Notes: generated from the sequence alone by a model not told the origin. Positions 9,645-20,884 are shown, counted from the first letter of the stretch. The stretch is 64,000 nucleotides of DNA from Arsukibacterium sp. MJ3 (GCF_000987765.1 NZ_LAHP01000006.1:124001-188000); one strand, 5' to 3'. Numbers and translations: made by a program.

Positions 9645-10244
9645 ATGGCGCGTGGAGTTAATAAAGTTATCTTAATCGGCAATCTGGGGGCAGACCCGGA
9701 AGTGCGCTATATGCCGCAGGGTGGTGCCGTGGCTAATATGACGCTGGCTACTTCAGAAAGCTGGACCGATAAAGCCAGTAACGAGAAAAAAGAACAAACC
9801 GAATGGCACAAGGTTGTTATTTATCAGCGCCTGGCCGAAATTGCCGGTGAATACCTGCGCAAGGGTAGTAAGGTATATATTGAAGGTAAGCTAAAAACCC
9901 GTAAGTGGACCGACAAAGACGGCGTTGAGCGCTACACCACTGAAATTGTGGCCAGCGAGCTGCAAATGCTTGACGGCCGCGGTGATGGCCAGCAACAAGG
10001 CGGTGGCATGGGCGGTGGTCAGCAAGGTGGCTACCAACAACGTGCGCCACAGCAACAGCCGGCACAACAAGGTGGTTATCAGCAACCGCAACAGGGGGGT
10101 TACCAGCAGGCGCCATCTCAGTCAGCACCGCAACAAGGTGGTTATCAAAAGCCGGCGCAACAAGGCAGCCAGCAACCGGCGCAGCAACAACAGCGGCCGC
10201 CAATGGAACCGCCTATCGACTTTGATGACGATATCCCTTTTTAG
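9645..10244 (+). CDS. ssb: Single-stranded DNA-binding protein
   Basis: SSB coats single-stranded DNA in replication, recombination and repair. The OB-fold occupies residues 1 to about 112 ([33 protein letters not shown]). A flexible linker rich in Gln and Gly runs from about 113 to 185, and the conserved acidic tip DDDIPF recruits partner proteins. A good AGGAGA ribosome binding site precedes the ATG. The linker contains repeated GGYQQ-like units. A terminator follows immediately, so the transcript ends before sbcD. No LexA-type site is seen upstream. Confidence 0.97.
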   Translation: MARGVNKVILIGNLGADPEVRYMPQGGAVANMTLATSESWTDKASNEKKEQTEWHKVVIYQRLAEIAGEYLRKGSKVYIEGKLKTRKWTDKDGVERYTTEIVASELQMLDGRGDGQQQGGGMGGGQQGGYQQRAPQQQPAQQGGYQQPQQGGYQQAPSQSAPQQGGYQKPAQQGSQQPAQQQQRPPMEPPIDFDDDIPF

Positions 10245-10265
10245 AGTTCACAGTTTATCAAGACC

Positions 10266-10291
10266 AAAAAGCCTGATTAATCAGGCTTTTT
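10266..10291 (+). terminator. Intrinsic terminator after ssb
   Basis: A perfect palindrome, AAAAAGCCTGATTAATCAGGCTTTTT, has a GC-bearing stem flanked by A and T runs. It sits 21 bases past the ssb stop codon. It is symmetrical and could work on both strands. Confidence 0.85.
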
Positions 10292-10317
10292 AATATCGTG
10301 CTGCGGGTGGTGTTAAT

Positions 10318-11559
10318 TTGCGAATTATTCATAGTTCCGACTGGCATTTAGGCCAGCATTTTATTGGTAAAAGCCGTGAGACTGAACATGCGGCGTTCTT
10401 ACGCTGGCTGGTACTGCAGGTAACCGAGCAAGCCATCGATGCTATAATTGTCGCCGGTGATATTTTTGATACCGCCACTCCTCCTAGTTATGCCCGCGAG
10501 TTATACAACCAGTTTATTGTCGATTTACAACCAAGCGGTTGCCAGTTGGTGATGTTAGGTGGTAATCACGATTCGCCCGCCGTGCTGGCTGAAAGCAAAC
10601 AGTTGCTGGCCAGGCTGAATACGTCGGTTATTCCGGCTATATCCGCCGAATTAGCTGGCCAATTGGTAGTATTGCATAATAATAAGCAGGCGCCGGCCTG
10701 TTTGCTGGCAGCGGTACCATTTTTACGCTCGCGTGATTTACTGCAAAGCCAGGCCGGGCAAAGTGGTCAGCAAAAGCAGCTAGACTTGCAACAAGCCATT
10801 GCCAGTCATTATCAGCAGTTATATGCCTTGGCACTGCAGTATAACCAGCAACATCAGTTGAATTTACCCATCGTCATGACCGGCCATTTAACCACTGTTG
10901 GCGTAAGCCAGTCTGAATCGGTGCGAGACATTTATATCGGCACACTGGAAGCTTTTTCGGCGAGTGCTTTTCCAGCCGCAGACTATATCGCGCTGGGGCA
11001 TATTCATCAGGCGCAGCAACTGAATAGTAGTACTGACATTCGTTACAGTGGCTCGCCTATAGCGCTAAGTTTTGATGAGGCCCGTCAGCAAAAGCAACTG
11101 TGGCTACTTGAATTTGACGGTAAGCAAAAAACCGTGAGTAGTATCGCCATTCCCTGTTTTCAGCCATTAGTCAGTATTAAAACCGATTTAAGCAGTTTGC
11201 CTGCACGGCTAAAGCCGGTGCTCGACAGCTTGGATAGCGGTGTAACCTTATGGTTAGAAGTGGTGATAAACAGTAGCGATGGCTATTTAACCGATTTACA
11301 GCCCAGAGTAGAGCAGATATTGGCAGGGTTGCCGGTAACGCTATTACGACTGCGGCGTGAGCGCAGCAACGCCGGTGCCAGTTTGCAGCAGTTTAAACAA
11401 ACCAGCCTGGCAGAACTGGCACCAGCTGAAGTATGGCAAGCGCGGCTGGCCGATGAAGTGATAACCGCAGAGCAACAACAGCAGCTAACCGAATTGCATC
11501 AACAAGTATTGGCCAAAGTACAGCAGCGTGAAGCCGCGCCGCAGGCCACAGTAAAATGA
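10318..11559 (+). CDS. sbcD: Exonuclease subunit SbcD (Mre11-type nuclease)
   Basis: SbcD is the Mn-dependent nuclease subunit of the SbcCD complex, which cuts DNA hairpins and protein-blocked ends. The 413-residue protein has calcineurin-like phosphoesterase motifs in order: SDWHLGQ (7-13), GDIFD, GGNHDS, GHL and GHIHQ. The start is a TTG at 10318, because no ATG or GTG fits before the invariant RIIHSSDWH; this implies modest translation. The stop overlaps the sbcC start by four bases (ATGA), so the subunits are translationally coupled. Confidence 0.95.
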   Translation: MRIIHSSDWHLGQHFIGKSRETEHAAFLRWLVLQVTEQAIDAIIVAGDIFDTATPPSYARELYNQFIVDLQPSGCQLVMLGGNHDSPAVLAESKQLLARLNTSVIPAISAELAGQLVVLHNNKQAPACLLAAVPFLRSRDLLQSQAGQSGQQKQLDLQQAIASHYQQLYALALQYNQQHQLNLPIVMTGHLTTVGVSQSESVRDIYIGTLEAFSASAFPAADYIALGHIHQAQQLNSSTDIRYSGSPIALSFDEARQQKQLWLLEFDGKQKTVSSIAIPCFQPLVSIKTDLSSLPARLKPVLDSLDSGVTLWLEVVINSSDGYLTDLQPRVEQILAGLPVTLLRLRRERSNAGASLQQFKQTSLAELAPAEVWQARLADEVITAEQQQQLTELHQQVLAKVQQREAAPQATVK

Positions 11560-14500
11560 AGATACTGTCGGTACGGCTGCAAAACCTTAACGCTTTACGC
11601 GGCGAATGGCTGATCGATTTTCGGCTGCCACCGTTTGACAGTACCAGTTTATTTGCCATTGTTGGCCCAACCGGTGCCGGCAAAACCACCATTTTGGATG
11701 CCATTTGCCTGGCGCTGTACCACCAAACGCCACGTCTTAAAACCTCGCCAACCAGTAATGAGCTAATGAGCCGCCACAGCAGCGAGTGTTTAGCAGAAGT
11801 AGAGTTTGAGGTGGCCGGCCAGAGTTATCGGGCATTTTGGAGCCAGCGCCGTGCCCGTGGCCAGGCCGATGGCAATTTACAGGCGGCGAAAGTAGAGCTT
11901 GCCAGGTTAGATGGCACTATTTTGGCAGAAAAAACCAACGAAAAACTAAAACTGGTTACCGAACTGACCGGGCTGGATTTTGGCCGCTTTACTAAGTCAA
12001 TGTTACTGGCACAAGGCAGTTTTGCGGCCTTTTTAAATGCCGACGCCAATGAACGGGCAGAATTGCTGGAAGAGCTGACCGGCACCGATGTTTATGGCCG
12101 GATTTCCGAGCAGGTGTTTAGTGATGCCCGCGAGCATAAAGCCGCGCTGGAGCTGCTGCAGGCCAAGGCGTCTGCCACTGAGTTACTTTCGCCCGAACAA
12201 CAACAGCATTTAACGGCTGAGTTGGCAGCGTTAAAAACCCACTTAAATCAACAGCAGCAAGGTGTTAGCAAGCAGCGTCAGCTGTTGCAATGGCGTCAGC
12301 AATTGGCTGACGCGGAACAAGCACTACAGCAAGCCAAAGCTGAAATGGCTGAACTTATTGCTGAACATGCCCGGCAACAGCCAGCATTAGCCCGTTTGCA
12401 ACGTCATCAGCCAGCCAGCAAGCTGGCGCCATTGTACCAGGCACTGCAACAGGCACAACAACAGCAGCAACAGTTACAGGCTGAACAGCAGCAACTGCAG
12501 AGTAATATTCAGACCGGCCAAACCAACCAGGCCAATCTGTTATGGCAGGGCTGGCAGTATTTTGTGGCAGAACAGCAGCGGGCTCGGCAGCACCAGCAAA
12601 AGCTTAATCAGCAGCAACAACAATTACAGCAACAGCAACGCCAGCTGGCAGCAACCCTGCAACAGCAAGTTTCAGAGCATGCTCAGTTGCAACAGCAACT
12701 GGCAGCGTTAACGCAGGGTGGTGATGCTGCCAGTCTGCGCCAGCAACAACAACAGCAGCGTGACCGGTTGCATCAGCTGCAACAGGCTGAACGGCTACTG
12801 GCCCAACGGCAAAAACGGCAACAGCAACTGGCAGAATTGCAGCAGCTACACTCTGACAAACAACAACAACTGGCTCCACTGGCTGATGAACTTACCAGCC
12901 TGCGCCAACGCTTTAAACATCTGAATGAGCAGATAGCAGATAAAAAACAGTTATTAGCGCAACAACAACTGATTATGCAATTGTCTGAACACCGGGCCAA
13001 TTTACAACCAGGGGAGCCTTGTCCGTTGTGTGGCAGCACCGGACACCCGGCCGTTAGCGAGTATCAACAACTGGACGGCTCGGCCACTGCTAAACAACTG
13101 GTTGAGAAAGAAGCTGAGTTTAATAACGTGCAAACTGCTGGTGAAGCCGCCCGCACCCGTCAGGCCGGGCTAACAACTGAAACAGCGCAGTTGCAACGTC
13201 AGGCTGCGCAGCAACAAACCGAGTTGGACGAGCTACAAAACCAGCTACAACCGTTATTGCCCAGCGTAGTTAATATAGCAGAGCAAGCAGACAGCGCTAA
13301 ACTTGCTAAGACGCTTAACGAGCATGCCGAGCACCTACAACGGCAACTGGCGGCAACCGGGCAACAGCTAAACCAATTTGAGCAGCAGCAACAGCAATTG
13401 CAGCAACTAACAACAACGCTACAGCAGTCGGAACGTCAGCAGACTGAATGGGCACATCAACAAGCCATGCTGGCGCAGCAGCTACAACGCGAAGAGGAGC
13501 AGCTAGTTGCCCGGGACACTGAGTTGGCACAGTGGCAGCAACAATGGCAGGCTTTGCAACATGAGCCACCGCAGGTACAGCGTGCGACCGCTGATCTGGC
13601 AGTACTGAAACAGCAGTTACAGCAATTACAACAGCAATTACAGCACTGGCAGGGCCAGCAACAGGTGCTACAGCGCCAGTGTGAACAGATAGTGTCCGTG
13701 TTGCAGCAGGTTACGCAGCAATGGCAGCAGGCCCTGACCGCCAGTGATGTTAAAGATGAAGAGGTCTTTCTGGCGGCGTTGCTCAGTGATAACGAGTTAA
13801 GCGAACTAACAGCACTACAGCAGCAACTGCAACAAGCTGAGGTTGCCATCAACCGCCTGCTAGCAGATCGGCAGCAGCGTTTCAATGAGCTGGCACAACA
13901 GCAGCTTACCACGTTAACGCAGCAACAATTGTCAGCGCAGCTACAGCAGCAGGAACAACAGATACAGCAACTTAACGAGCAGCAGGGCCAGTTACAGCAT
14001 CAGCTTAGCAGCGATCAGCAGCGCAAAAAGGTGCTGCAAAGCGTACTGGCAGAAATTGCTACAGCAGAGCAACAGCTGGCATTGTGGCAAAGATTAAACA
14101 GCTTGATAGGCTCTGCCGATGGCGCTAAATACCGCCGTTTTGCGCAAGGCCTTACCTTGCAGCAATTGGTGCAGCTGGCTAATCAGCAGTTACAGTTACT
14201 GCATAATCGTTATCAGCTGGCGCGCCATCCTACGGCTGAATTAGAGCTGCAAGTATTAGATACTTGGCAGGCTGACGCGGCCCGTGACACTAAAACATTA
14301 TCCGGCGGCGAGAGCTTTTTGGTGAGTCTGGCACTGGCGCTGGCGTTATCTGATTTAGTCAGCAGCAAAACCAGTATTGATTCATTATTTCTGGATGAGG
14401 GCTTTGGTACCCTGGATGCCGATACGCTGGAAAGCGCGCTGGCAGCATTAGACCAGTTAAATGCCAGCGGTAAAATGATTGGGATTATCAGTCATGTTGA

Positions 14501-14585
14501 GGCATTAAAACAGCGGGTGCCCGTGCAAATTCGTCTGGAAAAACAGCAAGGGCTGGGTTACAGCCAGATCCGTATTAGTCAGTAG
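11556..14585 (+). CDS. sbcC: Exonuclease subunit SbcC (Rad50-type SMC ATPase)
   Basis: SbcC is the ATPase and coiled-coil tether of SbcCD. The Walker A motif GPTGAGKTT lies at residues 37-45, the zinc hook CPLC at 489-492, the ABC signature LSGGESF near 915, and Walker B LFLDEG with Asp947-Glu948. Its length of 1009 residues is close to that of E. coli SbcC. The two coiled-coil arms (about 190-480 and 500-870) are exceptionally rich in glutamine, with many Q runs coded by mixed CAG and CAA. The last 11 bases overlap, tail to tail, the end of the PAS-GGDEF-EAL gene on the other strand. Confidence 0.96.
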   Translation: MKILSVRLQNLNALRGEWLIDFRLPPFDSTSLFAIVGPTGAGKTTILDAICLALYHQTPRLKTSPTSNELMSRHSSECLAEVEFEVAGQSYRAFWSQRRARGQADGNLQAAKVELARLDGTILAEKTNEKLKLVTELTGLDFGRFTKSMLLAQGSFAAFLNADANERAELLEELTGTDVYGRISEQVFSDAREHKAALELLQAKASATELLSPEQQQHLTAELAALKTHLNQQQQGVSKQRQLLQWRQQLADAEQALQQAKAEMAELIAEHARQQPALARLQRHQPASKLAPLYQALQQAQQQQQQLQAEQQQLQSNIQTGQTNQANLLWQGWQYFVAEQQRARQHQQKLNQQQQQLQQQQRQLAATLQQQVSEHAQLQQQLAALTQGGDAASLRQQQQQQRDRLHQLQQAERLLAQRQKRQQQLAELQQLHSDKQQQLAPLADELTSLRQRFKHLNEQIADKKQLLAQQQLIMQLSEHRANLQPGEPCPLCGSTGHPAVSEYQQLDGSATAKQLVEKEAEFNNVQTAGEAARTRQAGLTTETAQLQRQAAQQQTELDELQNQLQPLLPSVVNIAEQADSAKLAKTLNEHAEHLQRQLAATGQQLNQFEQQQQQLQQLTTTLQQSERQQTEWAHQQAMLAQQLQREEEQLVARDTELAQWQQQWQALQHEPPQVQRATADLAVLKQQLQQLQQQLQHWQGQQQVLQRQCEQIVSVLQQVTQQWQQALTASDVKDEEVFLAALLSDNELSELTALQQQLQQAEVAINRLLADRQQRFNELAQQQLTTLTQQQLSAQLQQQEQQIQQLNEQQGQLQHQLSSDQQRKKVLQSVLAEIATAEQQLALWQRLNSLIGSADGAKYRRFAQGLTLQQLVQLANQQLQLLHNRYQLARHPTAELELQVLDTWQADAARDTKTLSGGESFLVSLALALALSDLVSSKTSIDSLFLDEGFGTLDADTLESALAALDQLNASGKMIGIISHVEALKQRVPVQIRLEKQQGLGYSQIRISQ

Positions 14586-16899
14586 CGGCCTGTTGGGCGT
14601 TACGTTGTTGCTGCAGTAATACCGCAAACTGCTCCGCCGGCACCGGCTTGCTAAAATAATAACCCTGATAATAGTCGCAATGTTGCTGCCGCAAAAAAGC
14701 CAGCTGCTCAGCGGTTTCTACCCCTTCAGCCAATACTTTAAACCGCAGGTTATGCGCCAGATCTATTATCGCTTTAGCGATGCTTTGGTCATCTTCTGCT
14801 GCCGGTAAATTTTCAATAAAGCGCTTATCTATTTTTAAGATATCCAGCGGTAAGCGTTTTAAATAGGCTAAGGAAGAATAACCGGTACCAAAGTCATCGA
14901 TGGCCAACTTAATACCCAATGCACGCAGGGCGGTCATGGTTTTGATCACATCCTCTTCGTCGCCCATTAGCGCATTTTCAGTAACTTCCAGCTCCAGGCA
15001 GGCCGGGTCAAAGCCGGTTTCCTGCAGAATAGTTGTCACTTTTTGTTGTAAATCACCCTTATTAAATTGTTGTGGCGAGACATTAATGGCTAAGTTGATA
15101 TTGGCCAGGCCGGCCAGCTTCCAGGCCTGTCCCTGGCGGCAGGCCTGCTGCAATACAAATTGGCCAATAGGGTGAATTAAGCCACTGGTTTCTGCCAATG
15201 GGATAAACTTATCAGGGCCAATCATGCCATCCGTGGGATCGATCCAGCGTATTAACACTTCTGCGCCAATGATCAGGCCACTGGCAATATCTAATTGGGG
15301 TTGATAATAACAGCACAAGTGGTTATTTTTCAGCGCATTGCGCAGCCGCTGCTCCAGCACCAGCCGTTGCCGGGCTTGCTGGGTAAGGCTGTCAGAATAA
15401 AAGCTGTAAGTGTTGCGGCCATCGGCTTTAGCCCGGTATAGCGCTGCATCTGCGCCTTGCAGTAGCGCATCAGCGCTGTCAGCATGAATGGGATAGATAC
15501 AAATACCCACTGAGGCGGCAACATTAACATCTGTCTGCTGGCCCAATGTAAAGGGGCTGAGTAGTTGCTGTAATATTTTTTCAGCCACCCTGGCAGCATC
15601 TTCTGGCTCGGCTAATTGTTCTATCAGAAAAACAAATTCGTCACCACCCAGCCGGGCCAGCGTATCTGTTTCGCGGCAACTCTGGTTTAACCGTTCCGTA
15701 ACTTGCAGCAGCAAGCTGTCACCGGTTTGATGGCCATAGCTGTCGTTAATATCTTTAAAGTGGTCTAAATCGAGGATCATTACTGCCAAAAAGTGTTGGT
15801 TTCGTTTGGCTAACTTAACCGCATTACTAAGCCTGATGCTAAAATTCTGCCGATTAGGTAGTTGGGTTAACGGGTCGAACTCGGCTAAAAAGGCCAGTTC
15901 GGCAGCTTGGCGTTTACGTTCGGTTAAATCGATATCAATACAGAAAATTTTTGCCGGTTTATCCGGTAATTTTACTACGGCATGGCTGGAGAACACCGAG
16001 ACCAGCGATCCATCTTTGCGCTTTAAGGTAAGCTCATTGGCTGGAATTGGCTCGGCATGTTCGGCCATATAAGCCATGGCCTGGCGCACTTCATCACAAG
16101 CCTGTTCCGGAATAATTAAATCAAGCAGGCTACGGCCAATCACTTCTTCTTTGGTATAACCATAAATATACTCGCTGGCTTTATTCCAGTATTGGGTAAT
16201 GCCATGCTCATCGTAGCCTTGAATTGAAATTTGTGGTGCATTGTCAAGTAAGGTCCTGGATAGTAACTCACTCTCAAGTAATTGCTGCTCAACCAATTTT
16301 TGGGCAGAAATATCCTGTACTACTGATATGTAATAAGGTGTAACACCACGGGTATCAGGTGCTTTAGCCACTGCTAGCTTTACCCAGATAATAGTGCCGG
16401 TTTTATTAAAATATCGTTTCTCTACACTATAACTGGTGGTTATGCCTTGTACTAGCTGGGCAAATTGCTGTTGTTCTTGTTCTAAATCTGCCGGATGGGT
16501 TACTTGCTGAAATGACATGTTTTGCATTTCAGTACTGCTATAGCCAAGCATTGCTGAAAATTGCCGGTTAACCCGCAAAAAGTGGCCATTGTTATCAACA
16601 TGGGCAATACCGGCAGCAGCATGATCAAAGGTTTGACTAAGTGCTTGCTCGCTTGCCTGCAAGGTGGCGGTTAGGCCTTGGTGATGGCGTAAAAGCAGCC
16701 AGGCGAGCAGCCCGGTTAGCCCAACATAGGCTATGCCTTTATAGGTTTGGTAGTGGCTTAGTTGCGCGTTATCGGTAACCAGCATAGCTAGTAAGCTGTC
16801 ACTGAACACAATCCAGAGCATACCAAGCAGAAGATACACCAAAACACCGATTACCGGGTATAGACGTAGCATTCTGGCGTGGCTGCTTTTTTTCATCAT
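14575..16899 (-). CDS. Membrane PAS-PAS-GGDEF-EAL cyclic-di-GMP protein
   Basis: This is a 774-residue cyclic-di-GMP turnover protein. Two hydrophobic segments near the N-terminus (about 12-35 and 50-66) anchor it. Two PAS domains follow (about 75-200 and 205-335), then a GGDEF domain with an intact RLGGDEF near residue 417, and an EAL domain with EVLIRW in place of EALIRW plus NVSPQQF, TENALM and [10 protein letters not shown]. Both domains keep their catalytic residues, so it could act as cyclase, phosphodiesterase or both. The PAS domains suggest sensing of a ligand or redox state. It appears monocistronic. Confidence 0.93.
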   Translation of the reverse strand: MMKKSSHARMLRLYPVIGVLVYLLLGMLWIVFSDSLLAMLVTDNAQLSHYQTYKGIAYVGLTGLLAWLLLRHHQGLTATLQASEQALSQTFDHAAAGIAHVDNNGHFLRVNRQFSAMLGYSSTEMQNMSFQQVTHPADLEQEQQQFAQLVQGITTSYSVEKRYFNKTGTIIWVKLAVAKAPDTRGVTPYYISVVQDISAQKLVEQQLLESELLSRTLLDNAPQISIQGYDEHGITQYWNKASEYIYGYTKEEVIGRSLLDLIIPEQACDEVRQAMAYMAEHAEPIPANELTLKRKDGSLVSVFSSHAVVKLPDKPAKIFCIDIDLTERKRQAAELAFLAEFDPLTQLPNRQNFSIRLSNAVKLAKRNQHFLAVMILDLDHFKDINDSYGHQTGDSLLLQVTERLNQSCRETDTLARLGGDEFVFLIEQLAEPEDAARVAEKILQQLLSPFTLGQQTDVNVAASVGICIYPIHADSADALLQGADAALYRAKADGRNTYSFYSDSLTQQARQRLVLEQRLRNALKNNHLCCYYQPQLDIASGLIIGAEVLIRWIDPTDGMIGPDKFIPLAETSGLIHPIGQFVLQQACRQGQAWKLAGLANINLAINVSPQQFNKGDLQQKVTTILQETGFDPACLELEVTENALMGDEEDVIKTMTALRALGIKLAIDDFGTGYSSLAYLKRLPLDILKIDKRFIENLPAAEDDQSIAKAIIDLAHNLRFKVLAEGVETAEQLAFLRQQHCDYYQGYYFSKPVPAEQFAVLLQQQRNAQQAATD

Positions 16900-17006
16900 T
16901 TACATCTCTGATACAAATAGTCGTTATTAAGCTGTCCAATAATAAATCATAGTTTAAAATGAAAATTATCCAAACAATTTATGCAACAATCTTATTAAAG
17001 AATAAT

Positions 17007-17033
17007 GCCTTAGCTGAAGTATTCAGCTAAGGC
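17007..17033 (-). terminator. Terminator hairpin after the DUF481 gene
   Basis: A perfect 12-bp stem (GCCTTAGCTGAA with its complement) closes a 3-base loop just past the DUF481 stop. On the minus strand it is followed by a T-rich but interrupted tract (ATTATTCTTTAA). It probably ends the mscS-DUF481 transcript. Confidence 0.6.
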
Positions 17034-17044
17034 GGCAATGGTGG

Positions 17045-17797
17045 TTAAAAAGAATAAACTAAAGTGAGCGAGGTTTGGGTATCAGTGTTCTTTTTATCTG
17101 GCTGAACGTCAGAGTCATTTTGTACCAAAAAAGCCGCTTTCATTTGCATGGCACCGTTAATCTTAGCGGTTACTGCGGTCTCGGCAATAGAGCGGGTATT
17201 ATCATCACCATATTCGACACTCAGAGTTTGGCTAAAGGCTGCTGATTCACTTATTTGCCAGCTGTAGGCCGCTGCACCTCGGATAATTAGCCCGTTTTCG
17301 GTTTCACCGGTAGCCCGGGTACCAAAAAAATAACCCGGACCAATCTCAACGTCCAGATGTTGAGTTTCTGCTTGATATAAGCGGGTACCGTAACCTACCG
17401 CCAGCGTATTATACTTTTCAAAAGCACCAAATTTGTCATTGGTATGCGAACCAATCATAAACAAATTATCAAACTCAGTATTCAGTTTGTAAGCGCCTTT
17501 AGCAGAAATAAGATAACGCTCTGCCGAGCGCTCATTAACGGTGTTGCCATCCTCATCCGTTTTTTCATCTTCTTTAAAAAAAGCACTGAAAATATACTGA
17601 TTGTTCCAGGCGTCGAGCTCCTGCCTGGCGTCAATTTTACCGGTAATTGACGTGCCGGCAGTATTGCCTGAGGTGCTAATAGCACCTAATTCTGCAGAAG
17701 TTTGCCATACCTCTCCATCGTCAGTGTCGGCTTGCTGAGCACTGATAGCACCACTGGCCAGCAGACAGCTCAACATCGATAATGCGAATCGATTCAT
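17045..17797 (-). CDS. DUF481 family outer-membrane beta-barrel protein
   Basis: This 250-residue protein has a signal peptide (residues 1-20, ending AISAQQ). The rest alternates in the way expected for an outer-membrane beta-barrel and ends in LTLVYSF, with a terminal Phe. The motif TSGNTAGTSI and the run of YLISAKGAYKL resemble the DUF481 (YdiY) family, whose members are called salt-induced outer-membrane proteins; the biochemical function is unknown. The ribosome binding site AAGGAG contains the end of the mscS coding sequence and the start is only two bases beyond the mscS stop, so the two are coupled. Confidence 0.85.
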   Translation of the reverse strand: MNRFALSMLSCLLASGAISAQQADTDDGEVWQTSAELGAISTSGNTAGTSITGKIDARQELDAWNNQYIFSAFFKEDEKTDEDGNTVNERSAERYLISAKGAYKLNTEFDNLFMIGSHTNDKFGAFEKYNTLAVGYGTRLYQAETQHLDVEIGPGYFFGTRATGETENGLIIRGAAAYSWQISESAAFSQTLSVEYGDDNTRSIAETAVTAKINGAMQMKAAFLVQNDSDVQPDKKNTDTQTSLTLVYSF

Positions 17798-17799
17798 GT

Positions 17800-18633
17800 T
17801 TACTCCTTGGTATCTATTTTATCTTTGTAAAAGTGCACGTCCATTTGTGGGAACGGAATACCAATGCCATGCTCATCAAAAGTCAATTTCACTCTTTCCA
17901 GCATATCCCAGTAAACGCCCCAGTAATCAGCCGAGTTAACCCAGGGCCGCACATTCATGTTAACTGAAGAGTCTGCCAATGCCCCAACATTGACACTAAA
18001 GGCTGGCTCGGTTAGTACTCGCGGGTCATTTAGCAGCATGTCATGCAACAATTTTTTTGCCAGTAATAAATCAGCATCGTAGCTGATACCAATAACCAGA
18101 TCGACCCGACGAATAGGTTCTGCTGAATAGTTAGTAATAGGCCCGCCAGTAATTTGCGCATTGGGCACGATAACCCGCTTATTATCAGGGGTTTTCATTT
18201 GGGTTTGGAAAATGTCGATTTTTTCTACAGTACCTGAAACACCGCCACCGTCAATAAAGTCTCCGGCTTTAAAAGGCCTGAACAGTATAATTAAAATACC
18301 CGAAGCGAAATTTGCCAGCGAACCTTGCAGTGCCAAGCCAACAGCCAAACCTGCAGCACCGAGAATGGCAATAAACGAGGTAGTTTGTACTCCAATCTGT
18401 GACAATGCCATCAAGATAGTCGCAATAAGCACTACGGCGTAAACGATACTGACCAAAAACGCTACGACTGCTTTGTCTACCGAACGTGACAATAAGCCTT
18501 TTTCTAACAGCCGTGACAGCCCTTTAGCTACCAACCGGCCAACATAAAAAATAATGATAGCGGCAACCAACTGTAGAACTAAACCCAGCAATAGTTCATG
18601 GTTTTCCTGATACAAAGTGGTTATTTCATCCAT
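17800..18633 (-). CDS. mscS: Small-conductance mechanosensitive channel MscS
   Basis: MscS opens under membrane tension to release solutes after hypo-osmotic shock. At 277 residues it is close to the 286 of E. coli MscS. Three transmembrane segments precede the pore helix TM3 with the Ala/Gly pattern (GAAGLAVGLALQGSLANFASG, about 95-115). The conserved RPFKAGDFI and a cytoplasmic beta domain with PNAQITGGPITNYS follow. It leads a two-gene unit with the DUF481 barrel, an arrangement that hints at a shared osmotic or envelope role. Confidence 0.93.
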   Translation of the reverse strand: MDEITTLYQENHELLLGLVLQLVAAIIIFYVGRLVAKGLSRLLEKGLLSRSVDKAVVAFLVSIVYAVVLIATILMALSQIGVQTTSFIAILGAAGLAVGLALQGSLANFASGILIILFRPFKAGDFIDGGGVSGTVEKIDIFQTQMKTPDNKRVIVPNAQITGGPITNYSAEPIRRVDLVIGISYDADLLLAKKLLHDMLLNDPRVLTEPAFSVNVGALADSSVNMNVRPWVNSADYWGVYWDMLERVKLTFDEHGIGIPFPQMDVHFYKDKIDTKE

Positions 18634-18873
18634 TACTCACTCCTAAGTAAATATTTAAGATTACATTGTTTTATCGACGCGACAAGTTTATCAATCTTAA
18701 GCCGATGATGTTACGCCAGCAGAGAGTAAAAACTAAAAAATGGGTGGCAACGGTAAATTAAGCAATTAATTGTCATTAAAAATGCTGAGTTTAGTTTGTG
18801 TGCTGAATGACGACATTTGGTGAATTATCAATTCTATGCTTTCTTGCAGTAGTTATGGCATTACGTTGTTTGC

Positions 18874-18917
18874 TTGACCCTTGTGTTACAGCCCTCTATG
18901 GTTAGGGCTATTGTAAC
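18874..18917 (+). promoter_or_regulatory. Promoter with overlapping dyad upstream of the DUF1285 gene
   Basis: TTGACC at 18874 and TATGGT at 18897 are separated by 17 bases, giving an expected start near 18909. An interrupted inverted repeat (GTTACAGCCCT and AGGGCT-ATT-GTAAC, 18885-18917) covers the -10 region and start site, so it could be an operator or a hairpin. In the 301 bases between mscS and this gene I see nothing else. Confidence 0.4.
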
Positions 18918-18934
18918 CAGAAAGCAGATATAAC

Positions 18935-19474
18935 ATGGATCTAACCTCATTACAGCAGCAATTACAGTGTCCTGATCTGGCACCGGTGGAAAGCTGGCAG
19001 CCGACGTTCTGTGGTGATTTACCATTATTGATTACCGCCGATGGTCGTTGGCTTTATCAGGGTAGTGAGATCCGCCGTAAGCCTATGGTGCGTTTATTTG
19101 CTTCAGTATTAATATGTCAGCAACAACAATATTATTTGCAAACCCCGGTAGAGAAAGTGCGGATCCAGGTTGAAGATGCGCCTTTTTTGGTAGTGGCCAG
19201 CCAGTGGCAAGATACCGAAAATGGGCCTTTGTTAACGCTAACCACCAATATTGGTGATGCAGTGAGTGTGACCCCGCAGTATCCACTACGTCTGCAAACG
19301 TTTGAACAACAACAACTACCATACTTGCAATTATGGCGCGGTTTGTCTGCCCGCTTAAATCGAAATACCTATTACCAGTTAATTGAACAGGCTGCAGACG
19401 TTTATTGTGATGGTGCCCGCCATTTTCAGCTTAAAAGTGCTGGTTATCCGTTTAGCCTGGGTATTTTAAGCTGA
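18935..19474 (+). CDS. DUF1285 family protein
   Basis: This is a cytoplasmic protein of 179 residues without a signal peptide or membrane segment. It matches the DUF1285 family: ADGRWLYQGSEIRRKPMVRLFA near residue 37, YYLQTPVEKVRIQVEDAPF near 70, and the closing YPFSLG. The molecular function of the family is unknown. Its neighbours (mechanosensitive channel, amidohydrolase) do not suggest one. The start ATG is supported by the match to the family's length. Confidence 0.85.
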   Translation: MDLTSLQQQLQCPDLAPVESWQPTFCGDLPLLITADGRWLYQGSEIRRKPMVRLFASVLICQQQQYYLQTPVEKVRIQVEDAPFLVVASQWQDTENGPLLTLTTNIGDAVSVTPQYPLRLQTFEQQQLPYLQLWRGLSARLNRNTYYQLIEQAADVYCDGARHFQLKSAGYPFSLGILS

Positions 19475-19576
19475 TATCGCTGTTCATCTGAGAAATAAAG
19501 GGCTGTGCCGCAGCACAGTTGCGCATAAGCAGCTGGCGGGTGCACATTGTAGTTTCAATAAAAAAGGACACAAACT

Positions 19577-20860
19577 ATGCATAAAGCATTATTAGCAGTT
19601 GCCGTTGGTCTCAGTTTTAGCAGCATGATGGTTAGTGCCGCAACGCTAATTCATGCCGGTAAGTTACTCAGTGTTGAAGACGGAAAAGTATTAACTGAAC
19701 AGACCATCATTATTGACGGTGATAAAATTACTGCTATTGAAGCAGGTTTTCGACAGCCAGGTAGTGATGATACGCTGATTAACCTGGCGCAGCATACGGT
19801 GCTACCCGGCTTGATGGATATGCATACCCATTTTTATACACAATTTAGCCCAACGGTATATAGCGAAGGGCAACGCCTTAACGAAGCTGACTTTGCTTTA
19901 CGCGGTGCAGTATTTGCAGAAAAAACCTTAATGGCCGGCTTTACTACAGTGCGCGAGCTGGGTGACAACTATCAAATTAGTGTGGCCTTACGTAAAGCGA
20001 TTGCGCAGGGTTATATCAAAGGACCCAGAATTTATGCAGCCGGTAAATCTATTGCCACTACTGGTGGTCATGCCGATCCTACTAACGGCATTGCTTTTGG
20101 GCAAATGGGTGACCCGGGTCCGAAAGACGGTGTTATTAACGGTGCTGATGAAGCACGCAAAGCCGTGCGGCAACGTTATAAAGAAGGGTCTGATTTAATT
20201 AAGCTAACGGGCACCGGTGGCGTATTGAGCGTAGCAAAAAGTGGTACTAACCCGCAGTTTACTGATGAAGAGTTTGCTGCTGTGGTGGCAACCGCTAAAG
20301 ATTATGATATGAAAGTGGCCGTGCATGCGCATGGTAAAGAGGGGATGGAGCGGGCGATTAAAGCCGGAGTAGATTCGATAGAGCATGGCACCTTTATGGA
20401 TAATGAGACCTTTGCTTTAATGCGCAAGCACGGGACGTATTATGTTGCCACCATAAGTGCCGGTAAATGGGCTGCTGAAAAAGCCGCTATTAACGGTTTT
20501 TTTCCTGAGCTGGTGCGGCCGAAGGCAGCTAATATTGGTAAACTCATTCAGCAAACCTTTGGCAGAGCTTATAAAGCCGGAGTAAAAATAGCCTTTGGTA
20601 CCGATGCCGGCGTGTTTCCGCACGGCGACAACTGGCGTGAATTTATTTATATGACAGAGGCGGGCATGCCAATGATGGCGGCAATTCAATCAGCAACGAT
20701 TGAAGGTGCCCGCTTATTGGGGGCAGAGACCGAACTTGGTAGCATTAAAGCTGGTAAAACCGCCGATATTATTGCTGTACCTGGCGATCCACTGCAAAAT
20801 ATTGAATTAATGGGTCAGGTTAGTTTTGTGATGAAAGCTGGCACTGTCTATAAACAATAA
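19577..20860 (+). CDS. Secreted metal-dependent amidohydrolase (imidazolonepropionase/prolidase-like)
   Basis: This is a 427-residue amidohydrolase-superfamily enzyme with a signal peptide (1-21, SAATLIHAG), so it probably acts in the periplasm. The metal-site motifs are present: MHTHF (HxH, about residue 83), KLTGTGG with the lysine usually carbamylated, AVHAHG, IEHGTF and FGTDAG. Related proteins are annotated as Xaa-Pro dipeptidases or imidazolonepropionase-like hydrolases that cleave cyclic amides or N-acyl dipeptides; which applies here cannot be seen. A good AAAGGACA ribosome binding site precedes the ATG. It ends at a large palindrome shared with the convergent DUF2489 gene. Confidence 0.88.
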   Translation: MHKALLAVAVGLSFSSMMVSAATLIHAGKLLSVEDGKVLTEQTIIIDGDKITAIEAGFRQPGSDDTLINLAQHTVLPGLMDMHTHFYTQFSPTVYSEGQRLNEADFALRGAVFAEKTLMAGFTTVRELGDNYQISVALRKAIAQGYIKGPRIYAAGKSIATTGGHADPTNGIAFGQMGDPGPKDGVINGADEARKAVRQRYKEGSDLIKLTGTGGVLSVAKSGTNPQFTDEEFAAVVATAKDYDMKVAVHAHGKEGMERAIKAGVDSIEHGTFMDNETFALMRKHGTYYVATISAGKWAAEKAAINGFFPELVRPKAANIGKLIQQTFGRAYKAGVKIAFGTDAGVFPHGDNWREFIYMTEAGMPMMAAIQSATIEGARLLGAETELGSIKAGKTADIIAVPGDPLQNIELMGQVSFVMKAGTVYKQ

Positions 20861-20884
20861 TAAAATATCAGCTAACGCTACCGT

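Noticed and set aside
12430-14050. CAG/CAA runs in sbcC as a microsatellite or repeat array
   Set aside because: The codons are mixed and there is no fixed repeat unit; the pattern reflects glutamine-rich coiled coil, not a DNA repeat.
19504-19519. CTGT-N8-ACAG, the core of a LexA box, upstream of the amidohydrolase gene
   Set aside because: The eight inner bases are GC-rich (GCCGCAGC) and form a hairpin, whereas LexA sites have AT-rich alternating centres. No SOS gene follows.
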